Positions 9,199-16,703 of a DNA stretch of 32,865 nucleotides are shown in pieces. Both the position numbers and the translations under genes were made by a program. Source of the stretch: Thermomicrobiales bacterium (GTDB taxonomy: Bacteria > Chloroflexota > Chloroflexia > Thermomicrobiales > UBA6265); the NCBI GenBank assembly GCA_020853615.1, contig JADYYO010000151.1, positions 1 to 32,865 on the forward strand, in the 5' to 3' direction. Numbering within the stretch: the stretch's first letter is position 1; every line of letters starts with the position of its first letter. The notes under the pieces are model-generated. The model worked only from the letters and a program-made list of their open reading frames with translations, was not told the origin of the DNA and did not search any database.

Positions 9199-10689
9199 GT
9201 GGCAACCACCATCCAGCAAGAGCGGAAAGAACGCGAATCGAACGCTCGGGACTTTCCCATCTACGTCGCGGGCGAATGGCAGACCTCCCCCGATCCGCTG
9301 GAGGTGCGCAATCCCTATTCCGGCGAGCTCCTCGGTGCCACCTACCAGGCCACGCGCGACCAGCTCGAAACCGCCATCGTCGCCGCCGAGGAGGCATTCG
9401 AGGTCATGCGGCGCATGCCGACCTACGAGCGCGTCTCGCTCCTCCAGGCCATGGCCGACGGCCTGAAGGCGCGGCGCGACGAGGTCGCCCGCACGATCGC
9501 CGAGGAGGCCGGCAAGCCGATCAAGGACGCCGAGGTCGAAACCGACCGCGGCATCTTCACCCTCGTCACTGCCGCCGAAGAAGCCAAGCGGATGGAGGGC
9601 GAAGTGATCGCGCTCGACCAGATCCCCTCCTCGAAGGGGCGCGTCGGCATCGTCAAGCGCTTCCCGATCGGGCCGATCGCGGGCATCTCGCCCTTCAACT
9701 ACCCGCTCAACCTCGCCCTGCACAAGATCGCCCCGTCCATCGCCGCGGGCAACACCATCGTCCTCAAGCCGCCCTCTCGCGACCCGCTGACGATGCTCCT
9801 CTTCGCCGAGATCGTCGAGGCCGCTGGCGTGCCGAAGGGCGCGGTCAGCATCATGCCGATGGATCGCGAGGTTGGCGACGCCCTCGTCGAAGACCCGCGC
9901 TTCAAGCTCCTCTCCTTCACTGGCTCGCCCGATGTCGGTTGGGCGATGAAGCAGCGCGCCGGGATGAAAAAGGTCGTCCTCGAGCTCGGCGGGAATGCCG
10001 GCGTCATCATCGACGCCGACTCCGATCTCGACTTCGCCGTAAACCGCATCCGCGTCGGCGCCTTCTCCTACTCCGGCCAGGTCTGCATCTCGGTGCAGCG
10101 CGTCTTCGTCGCCGAAGAGGTCTACGACACCTTCCGCGACAAGTTGGTCGAGGCGGTGAAGGGGATCAAGTTGGGCGACCCGCTCGATCGGTCGACCGAT
10201 CTCGGCCCGATGATCGATGAGAAGGCCGCCCTTCGCTCGCAGACTTGGGTCGATCAGGCCCAGGCCGATGGGGCGAAGGTCCTCACCGGCGGCGCCGCCG
10301 AGGGCGCCTTCTTCCAGCCGACCGTGATCGAGAACGCCGACCCGGCCAGCTTCGTCTGCTCCCGCGAGGCGTTCGCGCCGCTGGTCACCATCGCGCCGGT
10401 CTCATCGTTCGGCGAAGCGATCCGCAAGATCAACGACTCGGAGTACGGGCTCCAGGCCGGCGTCTTCACCAACTCGCTCGAAAAGGCGCTCGTCGCCTAC
10501 GAGAACATCGAGGCGGGCGGCGTCGTCATCAATGACGTTCCGACTTACCGCATCGACCACATGCCTTATGGCGGCGTCAAGGCCTCGGGCTTGGGCCGCG
10601 AAGGGCTCAAGTACGCGATCGAGGACATGACCGAGCCGCGATTGATGGTCATCAATCGTCTCGAAAGCCAGGCGGTCTCACTCGACTAG
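9199..10689 (+). CDS. NAD(P)-dependent aldehyde dehydrogenase family protein
   Basis: 'PIGPIAGISPFNYPLNLALHKIAPSIAAGNTIVLKP', 'LSFTGSPDVGWAMKQRAGMKKVVLELGGNAGVII', 'FSYSGQVCISVQRVFV'. Start placed at GTG 9199 (MATTIQQERK..). Confidence 0.92.
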   Translation: MATTIQQERKERESNARDFPIYVAGEWQTSPDPLEVRNPYSGELLGATYQATRDQLETAIVAAEEAFEVMRRMPTYERVSLLQAMADGLKARRDEVARTIAEEAGKPIKDAEVETDRGIFTLVTAAEEAKRMEGEVIALDQIPSSKGRVGIVKRFPIGPIAGISPFNYPLNLALHKIAPSIAAGNTIVLKPPSRDPLTMLLFAEIVEAAGVPKGAVSIMPMDREVGDALVEDPRFKLLSFTGSPDVGWAMKQRAGMKKVVLELGGNAGVIIDADSDLDFAVNRIRVGAFSYSGQVCISVQRVFVAEEVYDTFRDKLVEAVKGIKLGDPLDRSTDLGPMIDEKAALRSQTWVDQAQADGAKVLTGGAAEGAFFQPTVIENADPASFVCSREAFAPLVTIAPVSSFGEAIRKINDSEYGLQAGVFTNSLEKALVAYENIEAGGVVINDVPTYRIDHMPYGGVKASGLGREGLKYAIEDMTEPRLMVINRLESQAVSLD

Positions 10690-10717
10690 CCGGGCTGCGC
10701 ATCAAGAGTTGCTCCGA

Positions 10718-10748
10718 ACGGCCGCCCAGCGCACTCGCGGGCGGCCGT
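10718..10748. terminator. Strong hairpin, candidate terminator of the aldehyde dehydrogenase gene
   Basis: ACGGCCGCCC-(11 nt)-GGGCGGCCGT, perfect 10-bp stem 29 bp after the ALDH stop. Confidence 0.6.
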
Positions 10749-10771
10749 ATCTCGGCACGAGGCACGTTCCG

Positions 10772-12772
10772 TTGAAAGCCATCGCCATCCACGATCTGGG
10801 AGACCGTCTGATCTCCGACCTACGCGAGGATTATCCGGGCACGATGGCCACTGGCGCCGTCACCGCCGAGCCGCTCCGCGATCGCTTCGCGGAGTTCGGC
10901 GCGCAGGCCTTTCGTGCCGGCGTCCGCCTGGAAGACGCAATGTCGGCGGCGATCGCCGCGCTGCAGGACCTCTTCGACCGCACCGGAGGACAGGGCGGCG
11001 ACCCGGCGACGTCGCTGGCAGCAGGCACGGCGCTGGCAGCGCTCTCGACGACATACCACGCCGAAGAAGCGTGCGCTGAGGGGAAGGATGGCAGCGGCCC
11101 TGATGCTCCGCTCCCCTGGCTCGCCGCCCTGCACCGCATCAACCGCTCCGCGACCGCCGACCTCAATCTCTCCGACCGCCTGGAAACCGCGGTGCGCGTC
11201 CTCGCGGACACCACCAGCGCCGACGCCTGCGGCATCATGCTCTACGACGAAACGACCGAGATGCTGGCGCTGCGCGCGGCCGTGGGCCTCAACCCGATCG
11301 CCGTCGGCGCCCTGACCCTGAGCCCCGGCACCGGCATCACCGGCTGCGCCGCCGCCGAGCGCCGGGTGATTGCGGCGCCCGAGGCCCGCACTCACCCGGC
11401 GTACGCGCCGATCCCCGCCACGGGTGAGGATGTCTACGCCTCGCAGATCTCGGTGCCGATGGTGCTCCGCCGCGGCAGCGATCCGGAGGTCCTCGTCGGC
11501 GTCATCAACCTCTTCACGCTCCATCGGCGCGAGTTTTCCGAGGACGAGATCTCCTTCCTGCAGACCGTCGCCGGCGAACTGGCGATCGGCATCGAAAATG
11601 CCAGGCTCTACAGCCGAACCGACGCCAAGCTGCAGCGGAAAATTGTCGAGCTCGGGACGATGCAGCGCGTCTCCCACACGATGGCCTCGACCCTCGATCT
11701 GGAAGACGTCCTGCGCCTGATCGCCGAGCAGGCGGTAGCGCTCTTCAACGTCGAGGCGGCCGCGATCTTCCGGGTTCCCAGCCGGTCACACGAGATGTCC
11801 GATCTGCCGACGATCGACTATCGCGTCGGCGTCAACCGGGATGTCGTCGACGAGAAGGGCCGCGACAAGGTCATTCGCGAGGTGATGCGGACCGGCGCCG
11901 CGCGCGCCGTCGACATGGATTATGTCGACGGCTCCGGACGCCTCTTCTGCCTGCCGCTCCGCTCGGCGCGCGAGCCCTTCGGCGCGCTCTGCCTGCGCAT
12001 GGCGCCGGGAACAGAGCTCCCCGAAGATGAGCTCGGTCTCCTGCAGGCCTTTTCGGACGCCGCGACAGTGGCGATCGAGAACGCCACCCTCTACGAAGAG
12101 ACACGGCGCGGGTTGGAGGTCGCCTCCGCGCTCCTGCAGGAGATGCACCACCGCGTCCGCAATAATCTGCAGACGGTGGCGGCCCTCCTCTCGATCCAGC
12201 TTCGCCACCACGAGTCGGCCCCGTGGGCCTCGCACCTGCGCGAAGCGATCAGCCGGGTGCAGGCGATCGCCTCGGTCCACGACCTGCTCAGCGACGAGCA
12301 GCGCCTCGGCGGCACCACAGTCGATGTTATCGCGCGCCACGCCGCCGACGAGGCCTTTGCCAGTCTGACTCCGCCTGGTCTCTCCGTCTCCTTCGACATC
12401 CCGCCGAGCGACGTCCGCGTTCCGTCGAAGCAGGCGACGATCCTGGCGCTGCTGATCAACGAGTTGGTGGCGAATGCCGTCAAGCACGGCTTCGCCGGGC
12501 GCGACCACGGCACGATTTCGATCCGCGCCCGGAAGGAGCAGGGGCAGGCGGTCATCGAGATCGGCAACGACGGGCGGGCGATTCCGGAGGACTTCGACCC
12601 CTCCGGCAGCCATGGCCTCGGCATGCGGATCATTCAGCGGCTGGTGACCGCCGACCTGCACGGCGACTTCCGCATCGGCCCGGGCGAAGTCGGCTCGATC
12701 GCCGTCCTGCGCTTTCCGATCGCACCGGAGACGCGCGCGGAGTCTCCCAACGGATTGGCGAAGGTCGTCTGA
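10772..12772 (+). CDS. Soluble sensor histidine kinase with GAF domains and HisKA_2-type dimerisation/phosphoacceptor domain
   Basis: GAF-like regions ('TTSADACGIMLYDETTEMLALRAAVGLNP', second GAF 'ALFNVEAAAIFRVPS'); 'LLQEMHHRVRNNLQTVAALLSIQLRHH' (HisKA_2); HATPase 'LINELVANAVKHGF..IEIGNDG..SHGLGMRIIQRL'. Start at TTG 10772 preferred over 10709, which lies upstream of the hairpin. Confidence 0.85.
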   Translation: MKAIAIHDLGDRLISDLREDYPGTMATGAVTAEPLRDRFAEFGAQAFRAGVRLEDAMSAAIAALQDLFDRTGGQGGDPATSLAAGTALAALSTTYHAEEACAEGKDGSGPDAPLPWLAALHRINRSATADLNLSDRLETAVRVLADTTSADACGIMLYDETTEMLALRAAVGLNPIAVGALTLSPGTGITGCAAAERRVIAAPEARTHPAYAPIPATGEDVYASQISVPMVLRRGSDPEVLVGVINLFTLHRREFSEDEISFLQTVAGELAIGIENARLYSRTDAKLQRKIVELGTMQRVSHTMASTLDLEDVLRLIAEQAVALFNVEAAAIFRVPSRSHEMSDLPTIDYRVGVNRDVVDEKGRDKVIREVMRTGAARAVDMDYVDGSGRLFCLPLRSAREPFGALCLRMAPGTELPEDELGLLQAFSDAATVAIENATLYEETRRGLEVASALLQEMHHRVRNNLQTVAALLSIQLRHHESAPWASHLREAISRVQAIASVHDLLSDEQRLGGTTVDVIARHAADEAFASLTPPGLSVSFDIPPSDVRVPSKQATILALLINELVANAVKHGFAGRDHGTISIRARKEQGQAVIEIGNDGRAIPEDFDPSGSHGLGMRIIQRLVTADLHGDFRIGPGEVGSIAVLRFPIAPETRAESPNGLAKVV

Positions 12773-12801
12773 ACCTCGCCCGGGTTGGACAGACATCACG
12801 C

Positions 12802-12823
12802 CCCTTCACCATCTGGTGAAGGG
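12802..12823. terminator. Hairpin between convergent genes, candidate bidirectional terminator
   Basis: CCCTTCACC-ATCT-GGTGAAGGG perfect 9-bp stem, followed on + by ..gttttacc. Confidence 0.7.
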
Positions 12824-12865
12824 ACGCCGTGTTTTACCTTGCGCCCTCGCGACGCCATGTGGCGA

Positions 12866-13762
12866 CTACGGCATCAACTCCGAACTGAAGATGATCCAGG
12901 CGCTTGGAATCGTCAGGAGCACCGTCAGCACCAGGACCACGGCGAAGGAAACCTTCTCCCGCCGGTACGCCTGCCCGGTAAAGTCGATCATCATCACGCG
13001 GATCCCGTTGAGCGCGTGGTAGACGACCGCGCCGACCAGCATGATCTCCATCGGGATCAACGGCGCCTGGGCGTAGAACGCCACCGACGCGTCGTACAGA
13101 TCCTTGCCGAGCCCGATCAGCGAGATGTCGATGATGTGGACGAGGAGAAAGAAGAGGATCCCGATGCCTGCCGCCCGATGCAGAATCCACGCGTACTGCC
13201 CCGGCCCCCCGAGGTAGACCGGAAACGATCCGGTCAGAAACGATCGCAGCGTGAAGATAACGAGCAGAATGATCGCGACATAGGTGACGACGGCAAACGC
13301 GTAGAGCGAAAACCCGATGGCGTCGGCAATCCAGAGCTGGCCGGAAAGCGGCCCTTCATTCGCCGCCATCATCGCGGCGTCGAACGTGAAGATGGTGACA
13401 GTCCCCAGCGCCAGAAAGACGAACCCGATCGCCCACATGATCCCTTGGGCGGCGGTGCGCGCTGTCGGTGATGGGAGATAGTCCTGGATCGAGTAGCGCA
13501 GGCCCAGCACCCCGTGCCAGAGCGCCAGCATGAGCAGGAGCCAGTCGAACGTCCGCCAGTACGGGTTCGCCCATCGGCCAGCGACGAAAGAGAAGGTGGT
13601 ATCGGAGGGGACGTTGAGGTAGTGCGTGATGAAGACGTGCCCCCCGGCCAGAAGGATCAGCAGCACGCCGGAGATGCGTATGAAGTACCAGATGAGCCGT
13701 TCGGCGCCAGGAATGGTGATTCCCGCTCCGCGAACCGACCGGTGATCCGCCACCGATGCCAC
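12866..13762 (-). CDS. Fused succinate dehydrogenase membrane-anchor subunits (SdhD-like N-half, SdhC/cytochrome b-like C-half)
   Basis: 298 aa, about 6-7 hydrophobic segments. N-half 'IPGAERLIWYFIRISGVLLILLAGGHVFITHYL..WLLLMLALWHGVLGLRYSIQDYL'; C-half 'YAWILHRAAGIGILFFLLVHIIDISLI..AVVYHALNGIRVMMIDF'. Confidence 0.78.
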   Translation of the reverse strand: MASVADHRSVRGAGITIPGAERLIWYFIRISGVLLILLAGGHVFITHYLNVPSDTTFSFVAGRWANPYWRTFDWLLLMLALWHGVLGLRYSIQDYLPSPTARTAAQGIMWAIGFVFLALGTVTIFTFDAAMMAANEGPLSGQLWIADAIGFSLYAFAVVTYVAIILLVIFTLRSFLTGSFPVYLGGPGQYAWILHRAAGIGILFFLLVHIIDISLIGLGKDLYDASVAFYAQAPLIPMEIMLVGAVVYHALNGIRVMMIDFTGQAYRREKVSFAVVLVLTVLLTIPSAWIIFSSELMP

Positions 13763-13821
13763 TCAGCCACCCTTTCAATCGTCGCGACGCGACCGTCGAA
13801 CGGCGCTTCCCGCCCCAACCT

Positions 13822-13827
13822 ATTGTA
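13822..13827 (-). promoter_or_regulatory. Candidate -10 element (TACAAT on minus strand) for the sdh gene
   Basis: TACAAT about 60 bp upstream of the sdh start, just past the moaC hairpin; no convincing -35. Confidence 0.35.
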
Positions 13828-13838
13828 CGCGCGGCCCA

Positions 13839-13879
13839 GCACGGAGCCGGCCGTGCCATCGGGGGTGAAGGCTCCGTGC
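13839..13879. terminator. Hairpin between moaC and sdh, candidate moaC terminator
   Basis: GCACGGAGCC (13839-13848) pairs perfectly with GGCTCCGTGC (13870-13879); an alternative shorter pairing exists with CCGTGC 13851-13856. Confidence 0.55.
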
Positions 13880-13886
13880 GAACGTC

Positions 13887-14438
13887 TCAGCTCCGCTCTG
13901 CGTCGTCCCCACTTTCGGCACGCTCCCAGAGCCCCGAACGGCCACCCTCTTTCCGCTCGAGCCGGATCGCCTCGATCGTCATCCCCCGGTCGACGGCCTT
14001 GAGCATGTCGTAGATCGTCAGGGCGGCGGTCGCCACCGCGGTCAATGCCTCCATCTCGACCCCGGTGCGGCCGCGCGTCGCAACCGTCGCCTGGATGGCG
14101 ATAGCCTCTGGTTCGAGCGCGAAGGCGACGTTGACCTTCGTGATCATCAGCGGGTGGCACATCGGAATCAGGTCCGGCGTTCGCTTGGCGCCCATCACGG
14201 CGGCCACCTGCGCCACCGCGAGGACATCCCCTTTCGCCGCACGGCCCTCCCGCACCAGGTCGACCGTTGCCTCCCTCATCGCGACGCGGCCGCTCGCCAC
14301 GGCCACCCGCTCCGTCTCGCCCTTCGCGCCGACATCGACCATCCTTGCCCGGCCCGACGCGTCGAAGTGCGTCAGATCCCCTGGCGTGGGCGCCTGGTCT
14401 TCATCGGAGGGGCTTTCCTCGTCCTTCCGCTCGGGCAC
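13887..14438 (-). CDS. moaC: Cyclic pyranopterin monophosphate synthase MoaC
   Basis: '[31 protein letters not shown]', '[34 protein letters not shown]', '[28 protein letters not shown]'. Start at GTG 14438 with an upstream GGGGAG. Confidence 0.93.
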   Translation of the reverse strand: MPERKDEESPSDEDQAPTPGDLTHFDASGRARMVDVGAKGETERVAVASGRVAMREATVDLVREGRAAKGDVLAVAQVAAVMGAKRTPDLIPMCHPLMITKVNVAFALEPEAIAIQATVATRGRTGVEMEALTAVATAALTIYDMLKAVDRGMTIEAIRLERKEGGRSGLWERAESGDDAERS

Positions 14439-14460
14439 GTCGAGCCGCTCCCCTTTCACT

Positions 14461-15318
14461 CTAGTGAACCGAGACCGTCGGCTTCGCCCGCGACCAGTCG
14501 GCGGGCGCACGGGCGCTCCAGCGGTGCCCGTCGTGCCGGCATTCGACCGGCAGTGCGAAGCAGTCCGAGAGCGCCTCGCTGGTCAACGTCTGCGCGATCG
14601 GCCCGCTGGCGACCACCCTCCCTTCGCGCAGCAACAGCGCGTGCGTGCTCGATGCCGGAATCTCCTCCAGGTGATGCGTCACCAGGATCGACGTCAAATC
14701 CGGCTCCTCGATGCTCAGCCGGTCGAGCGCGGCGATCAGCGCCTCCCGCGCCGCGAAGTCGAGCCCGACCGCCGGTTCATCGAGGAGCAGCAGGCGAGGC
14801 CGCGCGATGAGGGCGCGGGCGATGCGGACCCGGCCCCGCTCGCCCTGGGAGCAGGAGCCGATCTCCCGGTCTACCAGGTCGGCGCAGCCGAAGAGATCGA
14901 GCAGCGAGCGCGCCCGCGCGTGGTCCTCGTCGCTGTAACTCCACCAGAGCGGCCGCAGCGTCGCGCCGATCCCGGTCAGGACGACGTCCTCCGCCGTCAG
15001 CCAATCGAGCGGCATCGTGCCCGAGTCAACGAACCCGATCGCTTGCCGCAACGCCGGCATGTCGACTTTGCCGAGCGTCCCGCCGAGGATGGTCACTCGG
15101 CCCCGGCTCGGGTGGCGCACGGCCCCCGCCAGCGAGAGCAACGTGCTCTTGCCCGACCCGTTCGGCCCGATCACGACCCAGCGCTCGCCGACGCCGACCG
15201 ACCAGTCGAGCGCGCGCAGAATATCGAAGCCGCCGGGAGTCCAGAGCGAGACGCCTTCGAGCTCGATGGCGCGTTCGCCCGCACGCGCGCCGTTCACTTC
15301 CGCCACGATGCGCCTCAC
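14461..15318 (-). CDS. ABC transporter ATP-binding protein (ModF/YlmA-like)
   Basis: Walker A 'GPNGSGKST', signature-like '[16 protein letters not shown]', Walker B '[12 protein letters not shown]', 'THHLEEIP'. Confidence 0.88.
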   Translation of the reverse strand: MRRIVAEVNGARAGERAIELEGVSLWTPGGFDILRALDWSVGVGERWVVIGPNGSGKSTLLSLAGAVRHPSRGRVTILGGTLGKVDMPALRQAIGFVDSGTMPLDWLTAEDVVLTGIGATLRPLWWSYSDEDHARARSLLDLFGCADLVDREIGSCSQGERGRVRIARALIARPRLLLLDEPAVGLDFAAREALIAALDRLSIEEPDLTSILVTHHLEEIPASSTHALLLREGRVVASGPIAQTLTSEALSDCFALPVECRHDGHRWSARAPADWSRAKPTVSVH

Positions 15319-16181
15319 ACCGGCAGCCGGATGACCGAGTTCGTCAGCGACCCGATGCGATCGATGGAGATGGTGACCTCGTCTCCGTCCTCGAGCGTGA
15401 AATCGGACGGAGGCACGAGCCCGGTGCCGGTCATCAGGAACGCCCCGGCAGGGAACTCGTTGCAGCGAAAGAGATAGGTGGCGAGGTCATCGAAGGTCCG
15501 GTGCATCCGGGACGTCGAGGTCGCATCGCTGTAGCGCGATTCCCCATCGCGGCGAATCGTGATGTCAATGGAGAGATTGCTCGCATTGTCGATCTCATCG
15601 ACAGTCACGATCGACGGGCCCAGCGCCGCGGACCGTGAGTAGAGCTTCGCTTGCGGCAGGTAAAGGGGATTGTCCCCCTCGATCGCGCGCGAGGAGACAT
15701 CGTTTCCGATCGTGTAGCCGACGATTTCGCCATGGGCGTTCAGGAGCAGCACAAGCTCCGGCTCGGGAACATCCCATCCCGAGTCGCCCCGCACCGCCAC
15801 CGGCTCGCCCGGCCCCGCGACCCGATTCGGCGTCGCCTTGAAGAAGATTTCGGGCCGGTCGGCATCGTAGACCCGCTCGTAGACATCTTCCTCGGTCGAC
15901 TCCTCCATGCGCGCGTCCCGCGAACGCTTGTACGTCACACCTGCCGCCCAGACCTCCTGCAGGTCGATCGGCGCGCGCAGGGTCGCCTCCGCCAGCGGAA
16001 TCGCGTCGGCGTCGGTATCGAGCTTCAGGAGCGCGTCTCGCATCTCCGCCGCCGTGAGCTGCAGCGCCTCGGCCAGCAGCGCCGGCCCGCCGGCCCGCGC
16101 GATGTCGACCACCCGATCGTCGACGATCAGGCCAAACCGGGGATTCCCCTCCCCTCCCACAACGAAGCTGCAGAGCCGCAC
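15315..16181 (-). CDS. Fumarylacetoacetate hydrolase (FAH) family protein
   Basis: '[45 protein letters not shown]'; overlaps the ABC ATPase start by 4 bp, so translational coupling is likely. Confidence 0.85.
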   Translation of the reverse strand: MRLCSFVVGGEGNPRFGLIVDDRVVDIARAGGPALLAEALQLTAAEMRDALLKLDTDADAIPLAEATLRAPIDLQEVWAAGVTYKRSRDARMEESTEEDVYERVYDADRPEIFFKATPNRVAGPGEPVAVRGDSGWDVPEPELVLLLNAHGEIVGYTIGNDVSSRAIEGDNPLYLPQAKLYSRSAALGPSIVTVDEIDNASNLSIDITIRRDGESRYSDATSTSRMHRTFDDLATYLFRCNEFPAGAFLMTGTGLVPPSDFTLEDGDEVTISIDRIGSLTNSVIRLPV

Positions 16182-16291
16182 GACCCTCTCCTCGCGTCAC
16201 TACCAATCCCGCCGTGGACCGGCCACGACAGCGCCGATCGTACCCTACAGACCGAACAGGGGGCGCATCTCCCCGACCGGGCGCTGCCTCG

Positions 16292-16585
16292 TCATTCGTT
16301 GCCGGCGGCGCCTTTGGCGCGACGCTGCAGCCGGTCGAGCACCGAGGCAAGCTGCTCGTCGCCCATCCCCGCCACCAGATCGAGGTCGACTCCGGCATCT
16401 TCGAGCGAGCGCCGGAAGCGGAGGACGAGCGCCAACTCCTGCGCGGTCAACTCGAAGCCATGGTTGACCAGCGCATTGGGGAGATCGGCCGCCGCCTCGG
16501 CACGGAACGCGGCGTCCGACATCGCCAGTTCGGCAAGCTGCTGCAGGACATCGATGCGTATCGTGCCATCCTCGGGAGCATTCAC
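16292..16585 (-). CDS. Small NHLP/Os1348-type leader-like protein (possible RiPP-precursor clan)
   Basis: 97 aa: LQQLAELAMSDAAFRAEAAADLPNALVNHGFELTAQELALVLRF.. matches the (D..FR....D...AL...G..LT..E) pattern of NHLP-clan leaders. GTG start at 16585; isolated and divergent from accDA. Confidence 0.55.
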   Translation of the reverse strand: MNAPEDGTIRIDVLQQLAELAMSDAAFRAEAAADLPNALVNHGFELTAQELALVLRFRRSLEDAGVDLDLVAGMGDEQLASVLDRLQRRAKGAAGNE

Positions 16586-16703
16586 GTTGGCACTGCCCTC
16601 TGCTTGGAAGTGTTATGGTCTGCGCGACAGCGATTGTACATCCCCGCCGATAATGATCGCGCATTGCGTGCCAGCGGACGCGGATCGAGAACGGACAAGA
16701 GCG

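Noticed and set aside
9188-9201. GGGG-CAT-CCCC hairpin overlapping the aldehyde dehydrogenase SD/start
   Set aside because: Only a 4-bp stem with a 3-nt loop in GC-rich DNA; too weak to claim regulation.
15651-16703. N-terminal 351-aa extension of the AccDA ORF
   Set aside because: Overlaps FAH and the small leader-like gene on the opposite strand; AccD homology starts after ATG 16704.
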